From Actinomycetospora sp. NBRC 106375 (GTDB taxonomy: Bacteria; Actinomycetota; Actinomycetes; Mycobacteriales; Pseudonocardiaceae): a DNA stretch of 64,000 nucleotides. The stretch is taken from NCBI RefSeq assembly GCF_030269665.1, contig NZ_BSTS01000011.1, positions 124,001-188,000 on the forward strand, read 5' to 3'. The number at the start of each line of letters is the position of its first letter. The stretch's first letter is position 1. Shown in pieces: positions 42,763 through 50,729 of this stretch. A program made the position numbers and the translations under genes. The notes beneath the pieces are model-generated. The model was not told the origin of the DNA, did not search any database, and saw nothing but the letters and a program-made list of their open reading frames with translations.

Positions 42763-43601
42763 GACAGGAACGTCAGCGCGAGGTCGTCGAACCGGGCGCT
42801 GTGCTCGTGCTGGGGCCAGTGGCCGCACTCCCCGAAGACCTCCAGCTTGGCGCCGGGGATCGACTCCTGCATGCGGTGCGCCTCGGGGACGTCGCCGAAC
42901 GGGTTCTGCGCGCCCCACACGATCAGCGTCGGGGCCTGGATGCGCGCCATCTGCTCGGGCGCCAGCAGATCCTCGGTCCGGTTCTCCCTCTGCTGCAGGC
43001 ACAGCAGGTGGTCGATACCCGCGACGAACGACGGCCGGTGGTAGATCGTGTGCCGGACGTCGACGAGCTCGTCGGTGACGTTCGCCGGGTCGTGCATGAG
43101 CAGCTCGAGGCGGCTGCGCGTCAGGGCCGTGTCGTCGGTCTCGACCGCGAGGCGGGTGCTGGTGCGGATGCGCTCCATGACCTCGGGGTTCGCCACGGTG
43201 CCGCCGGGCGCGACGAGCACGAGGCGCCCGACCCGCTCGGGGTGGTCGGCGGCCAGGCGCGCGGACACCCAGCCGCCGAGGGACTCACCCACGAAGTGCG
43301 CCCGCTCGATGCCCCGGGCGTCCAGGTAGGCCAGCACGTGCTCGACGTAGCGCGGGATGCGCAGGTCGCCGCCGGGGTTCTCGGTGTAGCCGTGCCCGAG
43401 CATGTCGAGCGCGTGCACGGTGAAGCGCTGCGCGAACGCCGGGATGTTGCGGACGAAGGCCTCGAGGTGGCCGCTGGTGCCGTGGAGCATGACCACGTGC
43501 TCGGGACCCTGGCCGGCCCGCAGCACGCGGGTGCGGGCGCCGCCGACGGGCTCGTGGCTGATCGCGTAGTCGACCTCGGCGAGGTCGGTCCAGAGGGTCA
43601 T
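42759..43601 (-). CDS. Alpha/beta hydrolase, MhpC-like, second module
   Basis: 280 residues, a paralogue of the hydrolase at 12834-13703 with the same landmarks: VVMLHGTSGHLEAFVRNIPA, nucleophile GESLGGW, NPFGDVPEAHRM and GECGHWPQHEH. It should cleave the C-C bond of the ring-opened product made by the dioxygenase encoded directly upstream, which it overlaps by four bases. Confidence 0.88.
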   Translation of the reverse strand: MTLWTDLAEVDYAISHEPVGGARTRVLRAGQGPEHVVMLHGTSGHLEAFVRNIPAFAQRFTVHALDMLGHGYTENPGGDLRIPRYVEHVLAYLDARGIERAHFVGESLGGWVSARLAADHPERVGRLVLVAPGGTVANPEVMERIRTSTRLAVETDDTALTRSRLELLMHDPANVTDELVDVRHTIYHRPSFVAGIDHLLCLQQRENRTEDLLAPEQMARIQAPTLIVWGAQNPFGDVPEAHRMQESIPGAKLEVFGECGHWPQHEHSARFDDLALTFLS

Positions 43602-44590
43602 CGGGCGGCCTCCAGGGTGCCGGTGGTGGACGTGGTGGGGGTCGTGCCGGCGGGGGTCATGATGCTGACCCCCATGCCGGTGAGCCAGGGACCGACGGCC
43701 GCGTAGGCCGCGGTCGTCGCGTGCGGGAGCCCGTCGGGTCCGGTGAGGGCGGCGTGCACGGCGAGCCAGGAGCGCAGCTCGTGGGCGCCGTTGCCGGCCT
43801 CGCGCTCCAGCTCGTCGTCGGTCATCGCGAGGACGGGCGAGACGTCGCCGACCTCGAGCATCCGCAGGAAGCGGGCGTCGAACTCGCTGTTGATGTCCGG
43901 CTCGGCCGCCCGGATGATCTGCCGGCGGCGGACCTCGTACTCGCTCCACGAGGTGCGGCCGTTGAGCCAGGCCTCGACGAGGAAGCGGTCGTCGTCCGAC
44001 AGCGCGGCGAACCACTTCGGCCACGGCAGCCGGTGCGAGAGCCCGCCGGAGGCGACGAGGGCGACGCGCCGGTCGACGCCGTCCTCGCGCAGCACCCGCC
44101 CGATGGTCGCCCCGAGCCGGTGGACGCGGGCGAGCGGCGGCAGCGGCGGCGCGAACATGTTGACCACGACCGGGACGACCGGCACGTCGAGGTCCGGCAC
44201 GAGGTGCTGCAGCGAGTGCGTGATGCCGTGGTCGACGGTCAGGCGCAGCGAGAACGCCGGGTCGAAGCCGTCGGCGACCATGCCGTCGACGAGGTGGCGG
44301 GCGAGGTCGGTGTCGACGGGCAGCGGGCCGCCCGGCGTGCCGGCCTCGCCGGCGCCGAGGACCTCGCCGACGCCGACCGTCACCGCAGGCATGAGGTCGA
44401 GGAACATGCCGCGGAAGTGGTTGGACCCGACGACCACGACGGCGTCGGGCCGGGCGGCCGCGAGGGCGTCGCGGGCGGCGGCGAGGCCGTCGCGGAAGCG
44501 GTGCGCCTCGGGGAGGTGGTCGACCTCGTCCCAGTGGGTGTTCATCAGCGTGCTGTGCGAGGCGCCCAGGCCGAGCACGATGTCGCTCAC
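43598..44590 (-). CDS. MhpB/LigB-type class III extradiol dioxygenase, second module
   Basis: 330 residues, paralogous to 11905-12837. Iron and acid/base positions are kept: GASHSTLMN, VVGSNHFRGMFLDLMPA, LTVDHGITHS, SGGLSHRLP and HELRSW. It has a longer C-terminal tail (Thr/Pro-rich) and an extra segment around PKWFAALSDDDRFL, so its substrate probably differs from that of the first copy. GTG 44590 overlaps the M20-like stop. Confidence 0.88.
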   Translation of the reverse strand: MSDIVLGLGASHSTLMNTHWDEVDHLPEAHRFRDGLAAARDALAAARPDAVVVVGSNHFRGMFLDLMPAVTVGVGEVLGAGEAGTPGGPLPVDTDLARHLVDGMVADGFDPAFSLRLTVDHGITHSLQHLVPDLDVPVVPVVVNMFAPPLPPLARVHRLGATIGRVLREDGVDRRVALVASGGLSHRLPWPKWFAALSDDDRFLVEAWLNGRTSWSEYEVRRRQIIRAAEPDINSEFDARFLRMLEVGDVSPVLAMTDDELEREAGNGAHELRSWLAVHAALTGPDGLPHATTAAYAAVGPWLTGMGVSIMTPAGTTPTTSTTGTLEAAR

Positions 44591-45921
44591 GACGGTGTCC
44601 TCTCTCGCGTGCACAGGGAGACGGCGGTGTGCACGAGGTGCCGGGCCAGCCGCAGGGCCTCCCGGATGTCGACGACGTTCATCCCGGCCGGGAAGTCCAG
44701 CGGGATCGGGGCGTCGGGCCCGATGCGGTCCATGCCGATGCGTGCGGTGGGCAGGCCGCGGTTCCGCAGGATGTTGGCGTCGGTGGCGCCGCTGTTCGCG
44801 ACGATCGGGGCGTGCGGGCGGCCCTCGAGCTCCTCCCAGGCGGCGATCGCCGCGGCGACGACCGGGGCGTCCTGCGGCGTCGACGTCCCCGGGATCGCGA
44901 GCACCATGTCCCAGTCGACGTCGAGATCGGGGTGCTCGGCGACGATCGCGGCGATCGCCGCGGAGAACTCCCGGCGCACGTCGGCGGGGGTGGAGCGCGG
45001 GCTGGTGCGCAGGTCGACGGTGAACCGGCACAGCGCCGACGTCGCGGACGCGAGGCGCGGCCACCCGCCCTCGACCGAGGCGACGACGCCCTGCGGCGCG
45101 ACGAGCCCGTCGGTGTGCCGCGCGCTGTACTGCGGGAACCAGCGCTCGAGCGCGTCGATCACCGTCGCGGCGTGGCCGACGGCGTTGCGGTAGGGCATGC
45201 GGTGCCGCGAGCCGACGTAGGAGAACGCGCCGTGCACCCGGACCTCGAACCAGCAGAGCCCGACCTCCTCCCACGCCACGGCCCAGCCCGGCTTGGCGAT
45301 CACCGCGTGGTCGGCCCACACGCCCTGCTCGAGCAGGAAGGAGGCGCCGACGCCCTGGCCGGTGTTGCGCCGGACGAGACCCTGCGTGGCGCGCCCGTTG
45401 GTGGGCATGCCGCCCGCGCCGAGACCCACGAGCAGGTCGCCGCGCAGCGGGACGCCGGCGTGCGCGACCGCCTCGGCCGCCGCGATCACCGCGGCGCCGT
45501 GGCCCTTGGGGTTGCTCGCGCCGAGGCCCAGGACGTGGTCGCCGTGGACCTGCGCGCGGGGCCGCATGTCGGCGCGCAGCTCCGGGCCGATCCACGGGAC
45601 GTCCTCGGCCGGGTCGCCGACCGTGAACGTGTCGATGGGCGCGTAGAGCAGCAGGCTCTCGCCCGTGCCGTCGCCGGCGAGGCGGCCGTGGGCGTTGGCC
45701 TGGCGGTCGTCGAGGGGCTGGACGCGCCCGGCGAGGCCCGCGGCGTCGAGCTGCCCGGCGAGCCACGCGGCGAGCGGGCCCTCCTCGCCCGTGGGGCTGG
45801 GGATGTCGACCATGCCGACCACCAGCTCGGTGAGGCGTGTCGCGTCGAGGCGGGCGCAGGCGTCGTCGATCCACGTGCGCTGCTGCGCGGTGAGGGATGC
45901 GGTCAGCGGCGGGGTGCTCAT
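44587..45921 (-). CDS. M20-fold protein without the canonical metal ligands
   Basis: 444 residues, the length and order of an M20 (ArgE/DapE-type) hydrolase with a dimerisation lid. The zinc motifs are replaced: HxD becomes P95-I-D97 in LLLYAPIDTF, the bridging Asp becomes N137 in GASNPKGHG, the DEE triad becomes Ala-Gly-Gly in GLGAGGMPTN, and the last His is absent (FPAGMNVVDI). The fold is kept but a two-zinc hydrolase seems impossible. It may use another mechanism or bind a ligand. It overlaps the 40-residue gene and the dioxygenase gene. Confidence 0.8.
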   Translation of the reverse strand: MSTPPLTASLTAQQRTWIDDACARLDATRLTELVVGMVDIPSPTGEEGPLAAWLAGQLDAAGLAGRVQPLDDRQANAHGRLAGDGTGESLLLYAPIDTFTVGDPAEDVPWIGPELRADMRPRAQVHGDHVLGLGASNPKGHGAAVIAAAEAVAHAGVPLRGDLLVGLGAGGMPTNGRATQGLVRRNTGQGVGASFLLEQGVWADHAVIAKPGWAVAWEEVGLCWFEVRVHGAFSYVGSRHRMPYRNAVGHAATVIDALERWFPQYSARHTDGLVAPQGVVASVEGGWPRLASATSALCRFTVDLRTSPRSTPADVRREFSAAIAAIVAEHPDLDVDWDMVLAIPGTSTPQDAPVVAAAIAAWEELEGRPHAPIVANSGATDANILRNRGLPTARIGMDRIGPDAPIPLDFPAGMNVVDIREALRLARHLVHTAVSLCTRERTPS

Positions 45922-46040
45922 CGGACCGGGTGCACCGTGCGGACGGTGGTGCGCCGGCCGAGCCTGGCGAGCAGCCCGGTGCGCGTGGCGACGGCGGTGG
46001 CGGCGGCCGCGGTGACGACGACGGCGGCGGTGCGGATCAC
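45918..46040 (-). CDS. 40-residue peptide with a short hydrophobic helix, embedded in the operon
   Basis: GTG 46040 opens a 40-codon gene: a hydrophobic stretch AAVVVTAAAATAVAT near the N-terminus and an Arg-rich tail (LLARLGRRTTVRTVHPVR). It has GAGGAG five bases upstream, its start overlaps the hydrolase stop (GTGA) and its stop overlaps the M20-like start (ATGA). This double coupling is the pattern of every other gene in the operon and argues for translation. A membrane-associated microprotein is inferred. Confidence 0.6.
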   Translation of the reverse strand: MIRTAAVVVTAAAATAVATRTGLLARLGRRTTVRTVHPVR

Positions 46041-46828
46041 GAGGAGCTCCTCAGGTGGGCGTCCACGATCGCGGCGACCGCGTCGGGTCGCTCGGACTGC
46101 GGGTGGTGGGCGGTGGCGTGCAGGACGGTGAGGTCGGCGCGGGGCAGGGCGTCGGCGAGCGCGGCGGCGTAGGCCGGCCCGGCGAAGGGGTCGTGCCGTC
46201 CCCAGACGAGGTCGACGGGCGCGGTGACGTGCGCGAGCCGGTCGCCCAGGTCCTCGGGGGTGCCGGGCGCACCCGCGGCACTTTGGTCGGACCGAAAGCG
46301 GGCGTCGACCAAGGCGTCCGGGACGCGGGACCGGTCGTGCCATTCGGCCTGACCGATCAACTCGCGCATCCGGCCGGCGCTGGGACGGCCGTCGCCGGCG
46401 TACGCCGCCCTCAGGCGGGCACCGAGTTCGGGGTCGAGCAGGTCGGGAACGCCCCCGGGTGCGGGCGTAGGCGTGCTGCCGACGAGGACGAGCCGCCGGA
46501 ACCGGTCCGGTGCCCCGCTCGCGGCGAGCAGTGTGACCGACCCGCCGTAGGACTGCGCGAGCACGTCGGCCCGCTCGATCCCGAGGCCGTCGAGCAGGTC
46601 GACGAGCGCCCGCGCCGCCGCGCCCAACCGGGGCCCGGACGCGGCGGGGGAGAGGCCGTAGCCCGGCAGGTCGGCCCACAGCCACGACCGGCCCGGGCGG
46701 GCGTCCATCACCGCGGCGAAGTCGCTCGCCGCGTGGCAGCCCGGCCCGCCGCCGTGCAGGACGACCGTGACCGGCCCGCCCACGGCACCGCGCCGGCCGT
46801 GGGAGAGCAGGGCCGTCCTAGTGGCCAC
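46037..46828 (-). CDS. Alpha/beta hydrolase, third hydrolase of the locus
   Basis: 263 residues. LHGGGPGCHAASDF is the oxyanion motif typical of meta-cleavage product hydrolases, AQSYGGS holds the nucleophile and HHPQSERPD the terminal His. It is less like MhpC than the copy at 42759. It overlaps the Rieske gene by 11 bases. It may hydrolyse an ester or a second ring-cleavage product. Confidence 0.85.
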   Translation of the reverse strand: MATRTALLSHGRRGAVGGPVTVVLHGGGPGCHAASDFAAVMDARPGRSWLWADLPGYGLSPAASGPRLGAAARALVDLLDGLGIERADVLAQSYGGSVTLLAASGAPDRFRRLVLVGSTPTPAPGGVPDLLDPELGARLRAAYAGDGRPSAGRMRELIGQAEWHDRSRVPDALVDARFRSDQSAAGAPGTPEDLGDRLAHVTAPVDLVWGRHDPFAGPAYAAALADALPRADLTVLHATAHHPQSERPDAVAAIVDAHLRSSS

Positions 46829-48044
46829 GGCGCGCCACCGTCTGGACCACGACGTCGCTGTCCTCGATGTGCTTGCGCCACGCGGTGAGCGAGAGGTCGG
46901 GGCGGTAGAGCCGCTCGGGCGGCGAGTCCATGACGTCGACCATCCACGCGTCCTGCGCGGTGAACTGGCCGTGGAAGAGCCACCGGATCGCGGTGAGGTA
47001 CGTCGCCTTGAACGCCGCGGCCTTCCAGCCCGTCTCGAAGCGGACCATCAGCTGCACGTAGCGCACGTGGTCGGCGTCGACCGGGACGTACCACTCGTAG
47101 TGGAGGAACTGCGGGTACGCGACGCGCAGGATGCCGGGCAGCCGGATGCTGACGAACCCCGGCAGGTCCAGCGCGGCGATCACGGGGTTGGCGTCGCCGT
47201 TCTTGCCGGGCCGGTCGGGCAGCGGCATGCGCTTCCACCAGCGCTTGTTGCTGAACCGCCCGACGCCGGGGAACTCGGCCTCCCAGTGGACCTCGTCCTG
47301 CACGCGGATGAGCCAGCCGTCGCGCTCGACGATGCGCGTCCTGTTCCACGTCGGCATGACCTTGAACAGCCGCCACAGCGCCGTGTTGTGCAGGTACTTG
47401 GCGTGGCCCTCGTCGAAGCCGTTCTCGGCGGCGAAGCGCCAGTTGCCGTCGCGGATCTCGTTGCGGCCGCCGAGCACGAGCGTGTTCTGCGTCAGCTCGG
47501 CCGGGATGTCGTCCTCGACCGGCGGCGGGGTGCCGTCCTCGCGGAGCTCCCCGATGTAGACGAACACGAGCCCCAGGCGCTCCTGCACGGGGTAGGTCGC
47601 GACTGACACCTTGCCGCAGATGGGGGAGTCGGGGCCGTCGGTGATGACGGCGGCGAGCCGGCCGTCCTCGAGGTCGTAGGTCCAGCCGTGGTACGGGCAC
47701 GAGATCGTCCCGGGGAACTGGCGGCGGCCCAGTGACAGCGGCACCCCGCGGTGCGGGCAGCGGTCGTGCAGGCCCTTGATCGCGCCGGTCCGGTCGTCGC
47801 GGACGAGCACGACCTTCTCGCCGCAGATCGTCACCGGCACGGGCGTGCGGCCGACCTCGTGCGCCCACACCGCCGGGTACCAGTGGTCGCGGAACCCCAG
47901 CTCGGCGCGGTCGTAGGTGCTCCACGTCGACCAGTCGGACCCGGTCTGCACCGGCGGGCCCGGTTCGGCGACGCGCTCGACGTAGCGGCGCGAGAGGCGC
48001 GGGCGGCGGGGGGCGACCTCGTCGGGCGCGGCTTCGGTGGTCAC
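46818..48044 (-). CDS. Rieske non-heme iron oxygenase, alpha subunit
   Basis: 408 residues. The Rieske cluster is C96-P-H98 and C116-x2-H119 (DRCPHRGVPLS and ISCPYHGWTYD). The mononuclear iron site is NGFDEGHAKYLH with D211, H214 and H219. No beta subunit gene is present, so it is of the homotrimeric type (resembling carbazole dioxygenase or oxidative demethylases). It would hydroxylate the ring or remove an alkyl group with electrons from the reductase encoded just upstream. The GTG start has AGGAG six bases before it. Confidence 0.93.
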   Translation of the reverse strand: MTTEAAPDEVAPRRPRLSRRYVERVAEPGPPVQTGSDWSTWSTYDRAELGFRDHWYPAVWAHEVGRTPVPVTICGEKVVLVRDDRTGAIKGLHDRCPHRGVPLSLGRRQFPGTISCPYHGWTYDLEDGRLAAVITDGPDSPICGKVSVATYPVQERLGLVFVYIGELREDGTPPPVEDDIPAELTQNTLVLGGRNEIRDGNWRFAAENGFDEGHAKYLHNTALWRLFKVMPTWNRTRIVERDGWLIRVQDEVHWEAEFPGVGRFSNKRWWKRMPLPDRPGKNGDANPVIAALDLPGFVSIRLPGILRVAYPQFLHYEWYVPVDADHVRYVQLMVRFETGWKAAAFKATYLTAIRWLFHGQFTAQDAWMVDVMDSPPERLYRPDLSLTAWRKHIEDSDVVVQTVARRGH

Positions 48045-48071
48045 GGGGAACTCCTGTGGTGGTCGGGAGGC

Positions 48072-49052
48072 TCAGAGGTCCAGCACGAGCTCGGCCGACC
48101 GCGCGCGGGACACGCACGGGGCCATGACGTCGGTGCGGTCGGGCTCGGTGAGGGCGTCGCGGTGCCGCGGCTCGCCCGCGACGACGCCGACGAGACAGCT
48201 GCCGCAGACGCCGTCACGGCAGGCGTTGGGCAGCGCGTAGCCGGCCTCGTCGAGGGCCTCGAGCGCGGAGCGCCCGGCCGGGACGGTGATCCGGCGCCCG
48301 GTGCTGGCGACGACGACGTCGAACGGGGTCAGCTCTTCGTGCTCGTCCCGCGCGGCCGCGGCGAACCGCTCCACGCGCGGCGCCGGCAGCTCCTGCTCCG
48401 CGCAGTGCGCCTCGACCGCGGCGATGAGCCCGGGCGGCCCGCAGACGGCGAGCGCGGTGTCGGCGTCGAGGCCCTTCAGCAGGCGCCCGAGGTCCGGGAC
48501 GCCGTCGACGTCGTCGGCGTGGACGGTCACGCGGTCCGCGTGCGCCTCCGGCGCGGCAGCTCCGCTGCGCTTCGTGCCGCGGTCCAGCCTCCCGAGGTCC
48601 TCCAGGAAGGCCATGCTGCGCCGCGAGCGTCCGAGGTAGACGAGCCGCCAGTCGGCGCCGCGGGCGGCGAGCTCCGTGGCCATCGTCAGCACCGGGGTGA
48701 TCCCGATGCCGCCGGCGACGAGCACGTGACGCTCGGCGTCGGCCAGCGGGAAGTGGTTGCGGGGCCCGCCGACCTCGACCTCGTCGCCGGGGCGCAGCCG
48801 CTCGTGGACGTGCGCCGACCCCCCGCGGGAGTCGCGCTCGCGCAGCACCGCGACGCGGTAGCGCCGGCGGTCGGCGGGGTCGCCGCACAGCGAGTATTGC
48901 CGCACGTGCCCGCCGACCGCGAGGTCGACGTGCGCGCCGGGCGCCCAGGCCGGCAGCAGGCGGTCCCGGTGGTCGCGCAGCTCCACCGCGAGGACGCCGT
49001 CCGCCTCGCGGCGCAGTCCGACGACCTCGAGGTCCATCACCGCGTCGTCCAT
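48072..49052 (-). CDS. Rieske oxygenase reductase (flavin, NAD and C-terminal 2Fe-2S)
   Basis: 326 residues in phthalate-dioxygenase-reductase order: flavin domain (VRQYSLCGDP), NAD domain (VLVAGGIGITPVLTMA, ALAVCGPPGLI) and a C-terminal plant-type ferredoxin (ACRDGVCGSCLVGV with a later Cys). It moves electrons from NADH to the Rieske protein. A polar insertion TKRSGAAAPEAHADR sits in the NAD domain. ATG 49052 has GGAGG four bases upstream. It is the first gene of the operon. Confidence 0.92.
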   Translation of the reverse strand: MDDAVMDLEVVGLRREADGVLAVELRDHRDRLLPAWAPGAHVDLAVGGHVRQYSLCGDPADRRRYRVAVLRERDSRGGSAHVHERLRPGDEVEVGGPRNHFPLADAERHVLVAGGIGITPVLTMATELAARGADWRLVYLGRSRRSMAFLEDLGRLDRGTKRSGAAAPEAHADRVTVHADDVDGVPDLGRLLKGLDADTALAVCGPPGLIAAVEAHCAEQELPAPRVERFAAAARDEHEELTPFDVVVASTGRRITVPAGRSALEALDEAGYALPNACRDGVCGSCLVGVVAGEPRHRDALTEPDRTDVMAPCVSRARSAELVLDL

Positions 49053-49073
49053 CGAGCCTCCGTCCTCCGTCGC

Positions 49074-49086
49074 CGTACTTAGTACG
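49074..49086. promoter_or_regulatory. Catabolic-locus operator, copy B (CGTAC-N3-GTACG)
   Basis: CGTACTTAGTACG, extendable to a 6+3+6 palindrome (49073-49087), lies 22 bases upstream of the reductase start. On the minus strand it contains TACTAA, a possible -10 box, so a bound repressor would cover the promoter. Confidence 0.65.
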
Positions 49087-49174
49087 GTACGAAACATCGC
49101 ACATCGCTCCACGCTTGTCACGCGGGCTTCTGTTTCCGTTGGGTGACGACGCAGCGCGATCGAGGAATCGGTTC

Positions 49175-49202
49175 TTGACGGCCGGGCGGCGCACCGTACA
49201 AA
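49175..49202 (+). promoter_or_regulatory. Promoter of the MHS transporter
   Basis: TTGACG (49175-49180) and TACAAA (49197-49202) are 16 bases apart. The -10 box is part of operator copy C. The predicted leader to the transporter start is about 115 bases. Confidence 0.5.
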
Positions 49203-49207
49203 GTACG
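49195..49207. promoter_or_regulatory. Catabolic-locus operator, copy C (CGTAC-N3-GTACG)
   Basis: CGTACAAAGTACG is the third perfect copy of the palindrome. It overlaps the predicted -10 box of the transporter promoter. Confidence 0.65.
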
Positions 49208-49322
49208 AACACCCGAACGGGCGCTGTGCTCACCAGCGAGGTCGCACACGGCAACGTCGGGTATCCGCGAAGCTCCCGGCGCCGGCCGGCGACTTCTCCG
49301 CCCCTCCCCCCGGGAGTCCCGC

Positions 49323-50663
49323 ATGTCCGTCACCACCGGACCTCGCCGCAGTCCGGCGAAGGCCGTGGTCGCCAGCTGGATCGGCACCACCATCGAGTAC
49401 TACGACTTCGCGATCTACGGCCTGGCGTCCTCGCTGGTCTTCGCGAAGCTGTTCTTCCCGACGTTCAACCCGCTCGCCGGCACGCTCATCGCGCTGTCGA
49501 CGTTCGGGGTCGGCTACGTCGCGCGCCCCCTGGGCGCCCTCGTCTTCGGGCACTTCGGTGACCGCATCGGGCGGCGGACGATCCTCGTGATCACGCTGCT
49601 GATGATGGGCGGCTCGACGTTCCTCATCGGCCTGCTGCCGACCTACGCGAGCATCGGGATCGCCGCACCGATCCTGCTGGTGCTGCTCCGCGTGCTGCAG
49701 GGCATCTCGGTCGGCGGCGAGTACAGCGGCGCCGTGCTCATGACCGTCGAGCACTCCGAGGAGTCCCGGCGCGGGCTGCGCGGCGCGCTGGTCAACACCG
49801 GCACCTCGGCCGGCATGATCCTCTCGAACCTGGTCTTCCTCGCCGTGCTGACGCTGCCCGAGCCGGCCCTGATGTCGTGGGGCTGGCGCATCCCGTTCCT
49901 GGTCAGCGCCGTGCTGGTGGTGGTCGGGCTCGTCGTGCGACTCACGCTCGAGGAGAGCCCCGACTTCCTCGCGATCCAGCGGGCCGGCGCCGTGCGCCGC
50001 CTGCCGCTGGTCGAGGTGCTGCGCGGCAGCGGGCGCTCGGTCGTCCTCGTCGCCCTGGCCACGATCTCGGCCGGCATGGTCTTCACGCTCACGACCGTCT
50101 TCTCGATCTCCTACGGGAAGACCGCCCTGGGCCTGTCGAGCCCCGCGATGCTCGGGGTGCTGCTGCCCGCGGCCGTCGTGCTGCTCGTCGCCATCCCGGT
50201 CGCGGGCCGGCTCGCCGACCGGTTCGGTGTCCGCGCGGTGTTCCTCGCCGGCGGGGCCGCCCTCGTCGTCACCCCCTTCATCTGGTTCGCGCTGCTGAAC
50301 ACCCGGAACTACGGGCTGATGCTGCTCGGCTTCGTCATCGTGTTCCTGGCCTACTCGGCGAACTACGCGGTCTTCCCCGCGTACTTCTCGGGCGTCTTCC
50401 CGGCCGCGCTGCGCTTCAGCGGCATGGGGATCGGCTTCACGATCGGCACGATCCTGGGCAACGGGTTCGCGCCGGCGATCGCCGCGTCGCTGCAGGAGTC
50501 CGGCGGCTGGGTCGGCATCGCCGTCTACATGGCGGTCGGCGCCGTCGTCTCCCTGCTCGCCGGGCTCGCGCTGCGGATGCCGGCCTCGACGGACCCGACG
50601 GAGGGCGCCCCGGTCGAGACCCCCGCGGCGGAGCCGAAGGCGGTGCCGGCCGCCGGGAGCTGA
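49323..50663 (+). CDS. MFS transporter of the metabolite:H+ symporter (MHS) family
   Basis: 446 residues, twelve membrane helices. The N-terminus AKAVVASWIGTTIEYYDFAI is the MHS hallmark, followed by GHFGDRIGRR in loop 2-3 and RVLQGISVGGEYSGA in helix 4. MHS members import organic acids such as shikimate, protocatechuate, phthalate or proline. It shares a divergent 270-base control region with the Rieske operon, so it probably imports the pathway substrate. Confidence 0.92.
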   Translation: MSVTTGPRRSPAKAVVASWIGTTIEYYDFAIYGLASSLVFAKLFFPTFNPLAGTLIALSTFGVGYVARPLGALVFGHFGDRIGRRTILVITLLMMGGSTFLIGLLPTYASIGIAAPILLVLLRVLQGISVGGEYSGAVLMTVEHSEESRRGLRGALVNTGTSAGMILSNLVFLAVLTLPEPALMSWGWRIPFLVSAVLVVVGLVVRLTLEESPDFLAIQRAGAVRRLPLVEVLRGSGRSVVLVALATISAGMVFTLTTVFSISYGKTALGLSSPAMLGVLLPAAVVLLVAIPVAGRLADRFGVRAVFLAGGAALVVTPFIWFALLNTRNYGLMLLGFVIVFLAYSANYAVFPAYFSGVFPAALRFSGMGIGFTIGTILGNGFAPAIAASLQESGGWVGIAVYMAVGAVVSLLAGLALRMPASTDPTEGAPVETPAAEPKAVPAAGS

Positions 50664-50682
50664 CCTCCTCCGACCGGATCGC

Positions 50683-50723
50683 CAGGACGCCGGACCCGTC
50701 GGCGCGACGGGTCCGGCGTCCTG
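50683..50723. terminator. Bidirectional terminator between the transporter and TetR genes
   Basis: A perfect 19-bp stem starting CAGGACGCCGGACCCGTCG closes a 3-base loop. It sits between convergent stop codons (50663 and 50730). No U tract on either side. Confidence 0.8.
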
Positions 50724-50729
50724 CTGCGG

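Noticed and set aside
45918-46685. 255-codon minus frame ending in the 40-residue gene
   Set aside because: The upstream 215 codons are an Arg/Pro-rich shadow of the alpha/beta hydrolase. Only the tail after the GTG at 46040, with its own ribosome site and overlaps, is accepted.
49053-49322. Possible small gene in the largest gap of the window
   Set aside because: Frames here are short, lack ribosome sites and cut across two operators and a promoter; the gap is best read as a divergent control region.
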